From Hymenobacter rubidus (GTDB taxonomy: Bacteria; Bacteroidota; Bacteroidia; Cytophagales; Hymenobacteraceae): a DNA stretch of 64,000 nt. Below, one piece after another: positions 50,264 to 60,680 of the stretch. Made by a program: the position numbers and the translations under genes. Position 1 is the stretch's first letter; the number at the start of each line of letters is the position of its first letter. Under the pieces are notes generated by a model, which was not told the origin of the DNA, did not search any database, and saw nothing but the letters and a program-made list of their open reading frames with translations. The stretch is taken from the NCBI RefSeq assembly GCF_016734815.1, contig NZ_JAERQF010000016.1, forward strand, positions 44,849 through 108,848, in the 5' to 3' direction.

Positions 50264-52168
50264 CTACCGAATCACCTCCACCCAGCCCTTGAACTTGCGG
50301 CCGTCGGTGTAGGTAGCCAGGTAATAGTACAGCCCGCCCGTGCCGGCGCCGCCCCACTTGAAGCCGCGCTCAGCCGACTGAAACACCTCCTGGCCCCAGC
50401 GCGAGAAGATTTTGACGCTGGCAAATTTACGGTCGCAGAAGTCCACGGGCAGGTCGGGCATCATAAAGAAGTCGTTCTGGCCGTCGCCGTTGGGCGTGAT
50501 GACGTTGGGCGGGCGGAAGGTGGGCGTTTCGCCGTTCGGCACCACCTCGAAGCGAATGAGCCGGCTTTGCGGCACGGGTATGCAGGGGCCGGTTTCCGTG
50601 AGCCGGAAGCGCACCAGCAGGCCGCCATCTTCGCCGGCCGCCGAAACCGACGCGCAGGTGGGCTCCCACACAAAGGTACCCGTGGCCTCGCCCGGCCCGT
50701 TTTGGGCGGTGAATTGCATGCCCAACGCCGCCATGTCGAACCCCTTGCCGGCGGCGCTGAGGGCCAGAGCGTCCTTGTCGGCATCGGTGCCGAGCAGCGT
50801 GGCGGTGTAGCGCTGGCCCAGCACCACGCGCACCACGGCAGGTATCGAATCGGAGGCCGGCAGGGGCGCCGCCGGGAAGCTGCTGGTGAGCACCGGCGCC
50901 GTGTTCACGGCCTGCACCGCCGTGAAAGCCACCCGCACGGTGTCGTGCTTGGGCAGGCTGCACCCGTTGTCGGCCACGATGATGTCGAGCAGATACACCT
51001 TGCCCTTGGTGTCGGAGCAGTCCGGGAAGCAAAGGGTGGCGGTGAGGGTGTCGGCGGCGGTGCGCGTGGTGCCGCTGGTGCTGGTGGTAAACACCGGCGC
51101 CGGCGTGGTGAAGTTGACCGGGTGGGTGCTCATGGTCAGCACCGAGTTCGGGTCGGGGTCGGTGTAGCGGATGGTGAGGCAGCGGTTGGCGCCGGGCAGC
51201 AGGCGCAGCGTGTCGCGTCCGGCCTGGTAGGTACGGGTGCTGCCGGGCGCCTGCACCTGCACTTTGGGGGCCACGTTGGTGGGGCAGTTCAGCACGTAGA
51301 GCTGGAAGTCGCGCCGGGTTTCGCCAATTTTCACCCCCTTGCGGTACTCGGAGCAGCGCACCCCGAACACGAACAAGCCCAGGGCACTGGCCCGCACCGT
51401 GAGGCGGCCGGTGCGGGCGTCGATGCCCAGGGCCGGGCTGCCCGGTATCTGGCTGCCGGCGCTGTAACCTGGCTTCCAGGTGATGGTGGAATAGGGCGCC
51501 GGCAGCGGCGTGGTGAGGGCCGACGTCACGGCGCCGGTATGGCCGTTGAGGGGCGTCACCATGTCGTAGGCCAACGAGTCGCCGTCCACGTCCTGGCCGC
51601 CAAAATCGTAGTAAAAAAGCTCGCCCAGGCATGCATAGTCGCCCAGTGGCGGGAAAATGCGGGGCGTGGAGTCAACGAAAGCCGCGCCACTGCGGACGAC
51701 GGCCGGAAATTCAAGGTAAAAGGTCTGGGCCGCCGCGCCGGGGCTCACGATGTTGCCGATGCTCAGGTTGCGGCAGCAGCGCTCCACGGCCACGTAGTAG
51801 CCGGCGGCGTTGGTGTAAGTGGCAGCGTCGAGGGTGATGTCTTTGGTGTACACCAGCTTGCGGGTGCTCAGCGAGCCCACCGCGCAGGCCGGGTTGGTGT
51901 ACTGCACGAAGGTATTGGCGGTGAGCGGCAGCGTCACGGACTGCAGCCGGGCGTTGGTGGTTTTGTTGAAGATGCCGGCCAGCAGTTCCTGGTCCAGCGC
52001 CTTGGGGTCGCCGTTGATGGCGTCGAAATACAGGTTGAGGCTGAGGGTGTAGGTGTTGCCGGATTTGTACTGCAAATCCAGCTCGCCGCCCACAATGTGC
52101 GTGGCCGAAGCCGCCAGCGGCGCCAGCAGCAACAGGAATAGCAAATAACGCAGACGCTGGATACTCAT
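50264..52168 (-). CDS. Secreted protein with gliding-motility-associated (T9SS type B) C-terminal domain
   Basis: The 634-residue protein has a signal peptide (YLLFLLLLAPLAASA) directly followed by THIVGGELDLQYKSGNTYTL, the usual opening of large Bacteroidota surface proteins of this kind. Cys-rich beta modules follow (GDYACLGELFYYDFGGQDVD, LCFPDCSDTKGKVYLLDIIV). The C-terminus is a T9SS type B/CHU-C domain: PPNVITPNGDGQNDFFMMPD, VKIFSRWGQEVFQS, GGLYYYLATYTDGRKFKGWV. It is exported by type IX secretion and probably anchored at the surface. It sits upstream of the PqqD cluster on the same strand; a link is unproven. Confidence 0.92.
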   Translation of the reverse strand: MSIQRLRYLLFLLLLAPLAASATHIVGGELDLQYKSGNTYTLSLNLYFDAINGDPKALDQELLAGIFNKTTNARLQSVTLPLTANTFVQYTNPACAVGSLSTRKLVYTKDITLDAATYTNAAGYYVAVERCCRNLSIGNIVSPGAAAQTFYLEFPAVVRSGAAFVDSTPRIFPPLGDYACLGELFYYDFGGQDVDGDSLAYDMVTPLNGHTGAVTSALTTPLPAPYSTITWKPGYSAGSQIPGSPALGIDARTGRLTVRASALGLFVFGVRCSEYRKGVKIGETRRDFQLYVLNCPTNVAPKVQVQAPGSTRTYQAGRDTLRLLPGANRCLTIRYTDPDPNSVLTMSTHPVNFTTPAPVFTTSTSGTTRTAADTLTATLCFPDCSDTKGKVYLLDIIVADNGCSLPKHDTVRVAFTAVQAVNTAPVLTSSFPAAPLPASDSIPAVVRVVLGQRYTATLLGTDADKDALALSAAGKGFDMAALGMQFTAQNGPGEATGTFVWEPTCASVSAAGEDGGLLVRFRLTETGPCIPVPQSRLIRFEVVPNGETPTFRPPNVITPNGDGQNDFFMMPDLPVDFCDRKFASVKIFSRWGQEVFQSAERGFKWGGAGTGGLYYYLATYTDGRKFKGWVEVIR

Positions 52169-52237
52169 AGCAAAGGATAATGAATAGGTGGCCGGGCTCT
52201 TGAGTACGGCAAGGAAGCAGGCTACCGCTTAACTAAT

Positions 52238-52398
52238 TCAAGTTGCGGCGCAGCCGTGCAGCGGCGACAGGTGTTACAGTGAAAAACCGCGTAGCAGTGA
52301 CAGATTTCCGGGCGTTTCTGCCACCGCTACCCGGCTGGGGTTCGGCAGCTCCGCTGGTCTACAAGCCTGTCGCCGCTACGCGGCCATTCGGCAACTTG
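52238..52398. repeat. Long imperfect inverted repeat (family F)
   Basis: CAAGTTGCGGCGCAGCCGTG, continuing to GCAGCGGCGACAGG (ending 52271), is the imperfect inverse of CCTGTCGCCGCTACGCGGCC, continuing to GGCAACTTG (ending 52398). The arms are about 33 bp and the whole element about 160 bp. It ends 2 bp before the stop codon of the mini-lipoprotein gene. Confidence 0.65.
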
Positions 52399-52400
52399 GG

Positions 52401-52577
52401 TTAGTTGGCGCCGCCCGTTTTGGTGGTGTCGGTCGTCGTGGTGGTGGTCGTGGCTTTCTTGGAGGCGCAGCTGCCGCCGTTCGGGCCCACGTTGTCTTTC
52501 TCGCAGCCCGAGAAGCTGCTCATGGAGCAGAGCAGGGCGGCGGCACTGGCAAAGCGGAGGAGGTTGGTTAAACGCAT
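52401..52577 (-). CDS. 58-residue lipoprotein with Thr-rich tail
   Basis: The short frame from the ATG at 52577 gives a lipoprotein signal with lipobox SSFSGC, followed by EKDNVGPNGGSCASKKA, a run of seven Thr and TDTTKTGGAN. It lies 62 bp downstream of the di-haem peroxidase gene on the same strand and may be co-expressed. The mature part is about 33 residues, with one Cys. Unknown function; the signal peptide makes it likely to be real. Confidence 0.65.
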   Translation of the reverse strand: MRLTNLLRFASAAALLCSMSSFSGCEKDNVGPNGGSCASKKATTTTTTTDTTKTGGAN

Positions 52578-52639
52578 GGAATTGAATGAAAAAGGGTTGA
52601 AAAAATGGGAAATTGAAAAATGGGTAACGGGTAAGATGC

Positions 52640-53812
<1,173 letters not shown>

Positions 53813-54177
53813 GGAAGAGAGAGCAAGCGAGTGGGAAACCGGCGGCCGCCGCTTTGGCAGGCTGCGGGGTTAACTCAAAGTTGGCAGGCGTATTTGGCAG
53901 CTGTTCGCCCCAATCGGCGAGTTGCTTGGGCGCGTCGGCGGTTTGCCGATTTGGGCGGCCGTATGCACCGCCGGCACAGGCAGCCGCCAGCCCGGCCCGT
54001 GCCGGCGGCCCAAACGGCCGGCTGGCCGATGCCTTGCTGCCGCTGGTAGATAGGGCCGCGGGCCGCGCGGGCGCGGGTTGTAGCTTGCGGAGCCAACCGG
54101 GAGTTGAAAATGATGACTTGTACTGGCCCTTCTTTTCCATTCATAACCCATCATTTTTAACTCATAATTCGCTCTCC
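53813..54177. other. Divergent intergenic region, 365 bp
   Basis: No gene is seen. Short inverted segments occur (CGCCGGCAC / GTGCCGGCG around 53970-54005), and the stretch just before the kinase start (CATTCATAACCCATCATTTT) looks like part of a dispersed simple repeat. It must hold promoters for the peroxidase (minus) and kinase (plus). Confidence 0.35.
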
Positions 54178-55290
54178 ATGCCCCTACCCATACTCCGTTC
54201 GGCCTCCACGCTGCTGCTGCACGCCCTGGTGTGGGGGCTGGTGGCGGTGCTGCTCTGGGCCCAGCAGCCCGACTACCCCGGCCCCAAACCCACCGAGTTC
54301 TGGCTGACGCAGGCCGTGGTGTTTGGCCTGCTGGTGGCCGTTTTTTACCTGAACGTGGGCTGGGCGGCACCGCGCCTGCTCTATGGCCACAAGGCCTGGG
54401 CCTACGTGCTGCTCAATGCCGGGGCCCTGGGGGTGGTGCTGGCCATCCATCAGCAGGTAGAAACCCGGCTGGGCGTGCCCGAGCTGGTGGCCACCGCCCG
54501 CGAGGCCGTGCTGAACCCGCCCAACCCGTGGTCGGGCCCGCGCCCGCACCCGCTGCCCGGCCCCGAGGAAAACGGCCCCCTGTTCAACACCGGCGTGCTG
54601 CTCATCACGCTGCTGGTGCTGGGTATTGCCACCAGCCTCGCGGCCATGCAAAAAGGCCAGCGCGACGCCGAAAGCCGCCTGGAACTGGAGCGCCGCCAGG
54701 TAGCCACCGAGCTGAGTTTGCTGAAAGCCCAAATCAACCCGCACTTTTTCTTCAACACCCTCAACAACATCTACGCCCTCACGCTGCTCAACGCCGACCA
54801 GGCCCGGTCGGCCCTGCACCGCCTCTCGCGCATGATGCGCTACGTGCTCTACGAGTCGCCGGCCGGCCACACGCGGCTGAGCCAGGAAATCAGCTTCCTG
54901 CAGGACTACATCGAGCTGATGCACCTGCGCCTGACCAACAAAGTGCAGGTAATGCTGGAGCTGCCCGACCCCCTCAGTCCCGACCCCTTCATCGCGCCCA
55001 TGCTGTTTCAGCCCTTCGTCGAGAATGCTTTTAAGCACGGCGTGAGTGCCACCGCGCCCAGCCGCATCACCATTGAGCTGCGGCAGCCCACGGCCCACAC
55101 CGTGGAGCTGTGCGTGCGCAACACCGCATTCCCCGACCGGCCCGCCGACGAGGACGACGAGCCCGGCGGCATCGGCCTGGCCAACACCCAGCGCCGCCTC
55201 GATTTGCTGTACCCGCAGGCCCACACCGTCCGCGTCATTCCCCGCAACCCATCCAACGAGTACGAAGTATGTCTCCATCTGAATCTGTAA
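54178..55290 (+). CDS. LytS/YehU-type sensor histidine kinase
   Basis: The ATG at 54178 gives 370 residues. About four membrane helices form the sensor (STLLLHALVWGLVAVLLWAQ, FGLLVAVFYLNVGWAAPRLL, LLNAGALGVVLAIH, TGVLLITLLVLGIATSLAAM). The kinase domain has the His_kinase phosphoacceptor LKAQINPHFFFNTLNNIYAL and HATPase N box PMLFQPFVENAFKHGVS, G box PGGIGLANTQRRLDLLYP. The LytTR regulator gene overlaps its end by 22 bp, so the two form a two-component pair. The signal is unknown. Confidence 0.93.
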   Translation: MPLPILRSASTLLLHALVWGLVAVLLWAQQPDYPGPKPTEFWLTQAVVFGLLVAVFYLNVGWAAPRLLYGHKAWAYVLLNAGALGVVLAIHQQVETRLGVPELVATAREAVLNPPNPWSGPRPHPLPGPEENGPLFNTGVLLITLLVLGIATSLAAMQKGQRDAESRLELERRQVATELSLLKAQINPHFFFNTLNNIYALTLLNADQARSALHRLSRMMRYVLYESPAGHTRLSQEISFLQDYIELMHLRLTNKVQVMLELPDPLSPDPFIAPMLFQPFVENAFKHGVSATAPSRITIELRQPTAHTVELCVRNTAFPDRPADEDDEPGGIGLANTQRRLDLLYPQAHTVRVIPRNPSNEYEVCLHLNL

Positions 55291-56045
55291 GCGCCGCCCC
55301 CCTGGTTATCAACTGCATGGCCATCGACGACGAGCCGCTGGCCCTGGGCCTGGTGTGCGCCTTCATCGAGCAAACGCCGTTTCTGCGGCTGGTGGGCCGG
55401 CACGAAAGTGCCGTGGCCGCCCTGCGCTCGCTGCACGAGCGCCCCGATGCCCAGCTGCTGTTTCTCGACATCAAGATGCCCGACCTGAGCGGGCTCGAGC
55501 TGGCCAAGGTGTTGCAGTACGGCCCGCGCGTCATCTTCACCACGGCCTTCAACCAGTACGCCCTCGAAGGCTTCCGCGTCGATGCCCTCGACTACCTGCT
55601 GAAGCCCTTCAACTACCAGGAGTTTCTGCGGGCCGCCCTCAAGGCCAAAACGTATTTCGAGCTGAAGCAGGCCCACGAGGCCCACGCCGCCGCCCCGGCC
55701 CCCGCGCCGCCCGCCGAGCCCGAGCAGGACCACATCTACCTCAAAGTAGAATACCAACTGGTGCGCGTAGCCCTGGCCGACATCGTGTACGTGGAGGGCC
55801 TGAAGGACTACGTGAAGGTGCACCTAGCTACCCAGACGCGCCCGCTGCTCTCGCTCACCAGCCTGCGCAGCATGGAGGAGAAATTGCCTTCCAGCAAGTT
55901 TATGCGCATTCACCGCAGCTACATTGTGGGGCTGGGGCACATCCAGGCCGTGGGGCGCGGCACAGTGCAGATTGCGGGCGAAACCCTGCCCGTGAGCGAC
56001 GGCTACCGCGAGGCCTTCGACCAGTTTTTCAGCCGCTGGAAGTAG
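55269..56045 (+). CDS. LytTR-type response regulator
   Basis: The 258-residue protein has a receiver (CMAIDDEPLALGLVCAFIEQ, phosphoacceptor Asp67 in LFLDIKMPDLSGLEL, FTTAFNQYALEGFRVDALDY with Lys in LLKPFNYQE), an Ala/Pro/Glu linker and a LytTR DNA-binding domain (HIYLKVEYQLVRVALADIVY, VEGLKDYVKVHL, KFMRIHRSYIVGLGHIQAVG). The start at 55269 overlaps the kinase gene. Targets are unknown; in Bacteroidota such pairs often regulate envelope or polysaccharide genes. Confidence 0.95.
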   Translation: MSPSESVSAAPLVINCMAIDDEPLALGLVCAFIEQTPFLRLVGRHESAVAALRSLHERPDAQLLFLDIKMPDLSGLELAKVLQYGPRVIFTTAFNQYALEGFRVDALDYLLKPFNYQEFLRAALKAKTYFELKQAHEAHAAAPAPAPPAEPEQDHIYLKVEYQLVRVALADIVYVEGLKDYVKVHLATQTRPLLSLTSLRSMEEKLPSSKFMRIHRSYIVGLGHIQAVGRGTVQIAGETLPVSDGYREAFDQFFSRWK

Positions 56046-56117
56046 GAGAAAAAGAAGTTGTCAATCCGAACGTATTTCACGTTGCGTTAATTATTGGCTG
56101 TTTATCTTGCACGTCTT

Positions 56118-56339
56118 ATGAGCGAGACTACGCCCGATTTCTTCGACACCGACGGCCGCCCCGAGCCGACGCCCGACGCCAGCGCCGCCGAGCGCAAGCT
56201 GAAAGTGTGGGCCGTGCTCAACGCCGTGGACCAGGGCCTGATGAGCACCGACGAGGCCTGCGCCGCCTACGGCATCAGCCCCGCCGAAATGGACGAGCAC
56301 CGCGCCGGCTGGATGGATTTTGAGGCCGGCAGCCGCTAG
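56118..56339 (+). CDS. Small helix-turn-helix protein, SciP/DUF1153-like
   Basis: The ATG at 56118 gives 73 residues. After an acidic N-terminus (TPDFFDTDGRPEPTPDASAA) the rest, RKLKVWAVLNAVDQGLMSTD and EACAAYGISPAEMDEHRAGW, matches the HTH of DUF1153 proteins such as the alphaproteobacterial CtrA inhibitor SciP. In Bacteroidota its role is unknown. TATCTTGC about 10 bp upstream is a possible -7 element. The following 138 bp contain no gene. Confidence 0.7.
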   Translation: MSETTPDFFDTDGRPEPTPDASAAERKLKVWAVLNAVDQGLMSTDEACAAYGISPAEMDEHRAGWMDFEAGSR

Positions 56340-56477
56340 GGCTCAGAACGTCCGGCTTCGGCTGACGACTTCAGGTGCGCGCGTAGCCGGACCAGCTTTT
56401 CCGCATGCCCCGCCGCGCTTCGCCCCAATATCCTCGTCCCAACGGTTAGCTTTGCGTAGGATATTACTGCCTCTTTC

Positions 56478-58217
56478 ATGCCCACGCAACACCTGCCGCC
56501 TGCCGCATTACCCCAGCTGCCCAAGGCCCCAACCGGAATTGATGGCCTCGATGAAATCACCGAAGGCGGCTTGCCGCTGGGCCGGCCCACGCTGATTTGC
56601 GGCAGCGCGGGCTGCGGCAAAACCCTGATGGGCATTGAATTCCTGGTGCGCGGCATCCAGAACTACAACGAGCCGGGCGTGCTCATGGCCTTCGAGGAAA
56701 CCGGGCCGGAGCTGGCGGCCAACGTGGCCTCGCTGGGCTTCGACCTCAACAGCTTGCAGGAGCGCAAGATGTTGCGCCTCGACCACGTCCACGTCGACCG
56801 CTCCGAGATTGAAGAAACCGGCGAGTACGACCTCGACGGCCTGTTCATCCGCCTAGGCTACGCCATCGACTCCATTGGGGCCAAGCGCGTGGTGCTCGAC
56901 ACCATTGAGGCCCTGTTTTCGGGCTTCCCAAACCAGAGCGTGCTACGCTCCGAAATCCGCCGGCTGTTTCGCTGGCTCAAGGACAAGGGCGTGACCACCG
57001 TCATCACCGCCGAGCGCGGCGAAGGCACCCTCACGCGCCAGGGCCTCGAAGAGTACGTGTCGGACTGCGTGATTCTGCTCGACAACCGCGTCATCGACCA
57101 GATTACCACCCGCCGGCTGCGCATTGTGAAGTACCGGGGCAGCACCCACGGCACCAACGAATACCCCTACCTCATCACCGAAGACGGCATTTCGGTGCTG
57201 CCCGTCACCTCGCTCCAGCTCAACCACGAGGTGTCGGACCTGATTGATTCCAGCGGCGTTCCGGCCCTGGACGAGATGTTTGGCCGGCGCGGCTTCTTCC
57301 ACGGCAGCAGCGTGCTCATCACCGGCACGGCCGGCACAGCCAAAACCACGCTCGGCGCGGCCTTTGTGCACAAAATATGCAGCGACGGCAAGCGCTGCCT
57401 GATGTTCGTGTTCGAAGAGTCGCCCCAGCAGCTGATTCGCAACATGCGCTCGGTGGGCATCGATTTGGCCCAGTGGGTCGAGAAAGGCCTGTTGCGCATC
57501 GAAGCCTCGCGGCCCACCCTCAACGGCCTGGAGCGCCACCTCGTCACCATCCACAAGCTGGTGAAGGAGTTTGACCCCCACGCCGTGGTCATCGACCCCA
57601 TCACCAACCTTATTTCGGTGGGCAACCTGGCCGAGGTGCGCAGCATGCTCACCCGGCTGATTGACTACCTGAAGGTGAACAACATCACCGCCCTGTTTAC
57701 GGCGCTGGTAAATACGGGAGTAGGCCGCAGCGAGATGACCGAAGAAGGCGTGTCGTCCTTGGTCGATACCTGGATTTCGGTGCGCGACCTGGAAGGCATC
57801 GGCGAGCGCAACCGGGGCCTGAGCATCCTCAAATCGCGCGGCATGGCCCATTCCAACCAGGTGCGCGAGTTCATTGTGACGGAACACGGCATCGAGCTGC
57901 TCGACGTGGTGATAGGCCCTACCGGCATCGTGACCGGGGCCAGCCGCCTTACCCAGCAGCTGCAGGAGCACGCCCAGGAGCTGGCCGCCCGCCAGGAAGC
58001 CGAGCGCCGCGACCGCGAGCTGGCGCGCCGCCGCCGCGTGCTCGAAGCCAACATCGCCAACCTGCGCACCGAGTTTGAATCGGTGGAAGAGGAGCTGCGG
58101 CAAATAACCACCCACGAGCAAAACCGGCAGCAGGAGCTGCTGAGCGGCAAGCAACGCATTGCCGCCGCCAATCCGCTGCTCCAGAACCCACCCCCCGCCA
58201 ACCCCAGCGGGAAATAA
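56478..58217 (+). CDS. kaiC: KaiC-like double P-loop ATPase
   Basis: The 579-residue protein has two RecA-like domains. CI (about 17-250) begins APTGIDGLDEITEGGLPLGR and has Walker A CGSAGCGKT (Lys48) and the catalytic Glu pair LMAFEETGPEL. CII (about 255-495) has SSGVPALDEMFGRRGFFHGS, a changed Walker A ITGTAGTAKTTLG (Lys289, Ala where Gly is usual) and LMFVFEESPQQL. The phosphorylation-site segment MTEEGVSSLVDTW aligns with the Synechococcus S431/T432 region, giving Ser426 and Ser427. A coiled coil of about 60 residues ends the protein. Two kaiB-like genes, a kinase and a receiver follow in tight order. A timing or signalling role is inferred; no KaiA is present. Confidence 0.92.
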   Translation: MPTQHLPPAALPQLPKAPTGIDGLDEITEGGLPLGRPTLICGSAGCGKTLMGIEFLVRGIQNYNEPGVLMAFEETGPELAANVASLGFDLNSLQERKMLRLDHVHVDRSEIEETGEYDLDGLFIRLGYAIDSIGAKRVVLDTIEALFSGFPNQSVLRSEIRRLFRWLKDKGVTTVITAERGEGTLTRQGLEEYVSDCVILLDNRVIDQITTRRLRIVKYRGSTHGTNEYPYLITEDGISVLPVTSLQLNHEVSDLIDSSGVPALDEMFGRRGFFHGSSVLITGTAGTAKTTLGAAFVHKICSDGKRCLMFVFEESPQQLIRNMRSVGIDLAQWVEKGLLRIEASRPTLNGLERHLVTIHKLVKEFDPHAVVIDPITNLISVGNLAEVRSMLTRLIDYLKVNNITALFTALVNTGVGRSEMTEEGVSSLVDTWISVRDLEGIGERNRGLSILKSRGMAHSNQVREFIVTEHGIELLDVVIGPTGIVTGASRLTQQLQEHAQELAARQEAERRDRELARRRRVLEANIANLRTEFESVEEELRQITTHEQNRQQELLSGKQRIAAANPLLQNPPPANPSGK

Positions 58218-58265
58218 TCCGTACCACGGAGTTGCCCCCGGCCACCCGCCTCCATCATCCCGTTC

Positions 58266-58580
58266 ATGGCTGAAGAATTTGAAGAAGAAATCCCGGCGGA
58301 AACCTGGGAGTTGCGCCTGTACGTGGCCGGCCAAACCCCTAAGTCGGTGACCGCGCTGGCCAACCTGCGCAAGCACTGCGAGCAGCACCTGAAAGGCCGC
58401 TACAAGCTGGAAGTCATCGACTTGCTGGTGAACCCCCAGCTGGCCGAAGGCGACCAGATTCTGGCCATTCCCACGCTGGTGCGCAAGGTGCCCGAGCCCA
58501 TACGCAAAATCATTGGCGACCTCTCGAACGAAGAGCGGGTGCTGGTGGGGCTCGACGTGCGCCCCGCCCTCAGCAACTAA
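58266..58580 (+). CDS. kaiB: KaiB-like protein 1
   Basis: The 104-residue thioredoxin-fold protein has the KaiB core: [60 protein letters not shown] and [14 protein letters not shown]. An acidic N-terminal stretch ([12 protein letters not shown]) precedes it. KaiB proteins bind KaiC and competing kinases. It follows kaiC by 48 bp and precedes a second copy by 9 bp. Confidence 0.93.
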   Translation: MAEEFEEEIPAETWELRLYVAGQTPKSVTALANLRKHCEQHLKGRYKLEVIDLLVNPQLAEGDQILAIPTLVRKVPEPIRKIIGDLSNEERVLVGLDVRPALSN

Positions 58581-58589
58581 CGGTGGCCC

Positions 58590-58919
58590 ATGGAACCCTT
58601 CATCGACCCGCCGGAGTTGCCGGTGCCCGCCGAGCCCGAGTACGTGCTGCACCTGTTCATCACGGGGGCCACGCCCAACTCTACGCGGGCCGTGCGCAAC
58701 ATCAAAGACATCTGCGAGCAGTACCTGAAAGGGCGCTACGAGCTGACCATCGTCGATATCTACCAGCAGCCCGAGCTGGCCCAGCAGGAAGACCTGATTG
58801 GCGTGCCCACCCTCATCAAGCTGCGGCCCGGCCTGGTGCGCCGGTTGGTGGGCGACCTGTCGGACCACGAGCGGGTGCTGAAAGCCCTGGGACTAACGCG
58901 GACGACTGACGACCTTTAG
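58590..58919 (+). CDS. kaiB: KaiB-like protein 2
   Basis: The 109-residue paralogue has YVLHLFITGATPNSTRAVRN, GRYELTIVDIYQQPELAQQE, DLIGVPTLIKLRPGLVRRLV and GDLSDHERVLKALGL. It differs from the first copy at many surface positions, so the two may bind different partners. The gene ends 3 bp before the histidine kinase start, so the four genes are clearly one transcript. Confidence 0.93.
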   Translation: MEPFIDPPELPVPAEPEYVLHLFITGATPNSTRAVRNIKDICEQYLKGRYELTIVDIYQQPELAQQEDLIGVPTLIKLRPGLVRRLVGDLSDHERVLKALGLTRTTDDL

Positions 58920-58922
58920 GGT

Positions 58923-60641
58923 ATGCAAACCCCGACGCCTGCCTCTGCTGACCTGACCCGCGAAAACGAGGAGCTGCGCCACCAGCTGGAGGAGGCGCAC
59001 GAGCTGATTAACGCCATCCGGACCGGCGCCGTGGACGCGCTGGCCGTGCAAAGCACCGAGGGGCCGCGCATTTTCACGCTGCAAGGGGCCGACCAGGGCT
59101 ACCGCACCCTCATCGAGCAGATGAACGAGGGGGCCCTGCTGCTGAGCGAAGACGCCACCGTGCTCTATTGCAACGCCTGCCTGGCCGGCCTGTTGGGCCG
59201 GGGCCTGAGCGAGGTAATGGGACGGGCACTGCAGGATTTCGTGCCCGCCGCCTTCCAAACGGCCTGGGCCAGCCTGGTGCTGAAGGGCTGGCAGGGCAAA
59301 AGCAAGGGCGAGTTGCCGCTGCAAACCAGCGCCGGGGCCCTGGTGCCGTTTTCCGTGAGCATGAACGTGCTGGAATTCAACGACACGCCGGCCCTGGCCG
59401 TCATCGTGACCGACCTTTCGGCCCAGCGTGAAATCACGGCCATTCAGGCCCAGGTGGCCGAGCAGAACGCCCTGCTCACCCGCAAAAACGAGGAGCTGAA
59501 GCGCGAAGAAGCCGCCCGCCTGGTGGGCGAGCGCGCCGCCGCCGAGGCCAGCCGCATGCTGGAAGGCATTTCCCAGATTGCCTGGACCGCCGACGCCAAC
59601 GGGGCCAATACCTACCGCAACCGCCGCTGGTACGACTACATTGGCCAGGCGCCCGGCGAAGGGCCGGCCATTGGCCGGGCCTGGCGCGAGCGCCTGCACC
59701 CCGACGATGCCGCCGCCACGCTGGCGCGCTGGGAGGCGAGCATGCGTACCGGCGCCCCCTACGAGGTGGAGTGCCGCATTCGGAACGCCGCCGGTGAATA
59801 CCGCTGGATGCTGGGCCGCGCCCAGCCTTCCCGCAACGAGCAGGGCGAGATTATGCAGTGGATTGGGACCTACACCGACATCCACGAGCACCGGCTGGCG
59901 CTGGAGCGCATCGACCAGGGCCAGCGCGAGCTGCGCGACAACAACAAGCAGCTCACCCGCGCCAACGTCGATTTGGACAACTTCATCTACACGGCCTCGC
60001 ACGACCTCAAGGCGCCCATCAGCAACATTGAGGGCTTGCTCGACGCGCTGCTGGTGGAGCTGCCCGCCGAAACGGCCCAGCAGGAGGCCGTGAAGCCGCT
60101 GCTGGATTTGATGCAGGATTCGGTGAACCGCTTCAAGCGCACCATCGAGCACCTCACCGATGTGTCGAGGCTGCAAAAGGAGCACGGCCACCCCACGCAG
60201 CCGGTCGATTTGGCCGCTGTTATCCGCGACGTGCAGCTCGATTTGGACCCGCTCATTCGCAGCACGGGCGCGCAGCTTGCAGTGGACGTGCAAACCGCAC
60301 CCACCGTCTCGTTTTCCGAAAAAAACCTGCGCAGCGTGGTCTTCAACCTGCTCAGCAACGCTTTGAAGTACCGCTCGCCTAGCCGGACGCCCGCCGTGCG
60401 GCTGCGCACCCGAAACGAAGGCGCGTTTGTGGTGCTGGAGGTACAGGACAACGGCCTGGGCCTGGACACGGCCAACGAGCCCAAGCTGTTTGGCATGTTT
60501 CAGCGCTTCCACGACCACGTGGAAGGCTCCGGTATTGGCCTCTACATGGTAAAAAAAATGGTGGAAAACGCCGGCGGCCGGATTACTGTGCAGTCCAAGC
60601 TCGACCATGGAACCACTTTTTCCGTTTACTTCCTTCAATAA
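58923..60641 (+). CDS. PAS-domain sensor histidine kinase of the Kai operon
   Basis: The 572-residue soluble kinase has an N-terminal coiled coil, PAS 1 (about 55-165: LIEQMNEGALLLSEDATVLY), a coiled-coil linker, PAS 2 with PAC (about 205-330: ISQIAWTADANGANTYRNRR, RWMLGRAQPSRNEQGEIMQW), then HisKA with His360 in YTASHDLKAPISNIEGLLDA, and HATPase (VFNLLSNALKYRS, VQDNGLGLDTANEPKLFGMF, GSGIGLYMVKKMVENAGG). No membrane helix exists, so it senses a cytoplasmic cue or KaiC/KaiB state. The receiver gene follows by 39 bp. Confidence 0.93.
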   Translation: MQTPTPASADLTRENEELRHQLEEAHELINAIRTGAVDALAVQSTEGPRIFTLQGADQGYRTLIEQMNEGALLLSEDATVLYCNACLAGLLGRGLSEVMGRALQDFVPAAFQTAWASLVLKGWQGKSKGELPLQTSAGALVPFSVSMNVLEFNDTPALAVIVTDLSAQREITAIQAQVAEQNALLTRKNEELKREEAARLVGERAAAEASRMLEGISQIAWTADANGANTYRNRRWYDYIGQAPGEGPAIGRAWRERLHPDDAAATLARWEASMRTGAPYEVECRIRNAAGEYRWMLGRAQPSRNEQGEIMQWIGTYTDIHEHRLALERIDQGQRELRDNNKQLTRANVDLDNFIYTASHDLKAPISNIEGLLDALLVELPAETAQQEAVKPLLDLMQDSVNRFKRTIEHLTDVSRLQKEHGHPTQPVDLAAVIRDVQLDLDPLIRSTGAQLAVDVQTAPTVSFSEKNLRSVVFNLLSNALKYRSPSRTPAVRLRTRNEGAFVVLEVQDNGLGLDTANEPKLFGMFQRFHDHVEGSGIGLYMVKKMVENAGGRITVQSKLDHGTTFSVYFLQ

Positions 60642-60680
60642 CCTGCCCGCGGTGGGACGAACGTGGCCGCCTGATTTCGT

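Noticed and set aside
56943..58868. A 641-residue minus-strand frame
   Set aside because: It lies fully antisense to kaiC and the two kaiB genes, which have clear motifs; composition is His/Gln/Val-rich as in shadow frames.
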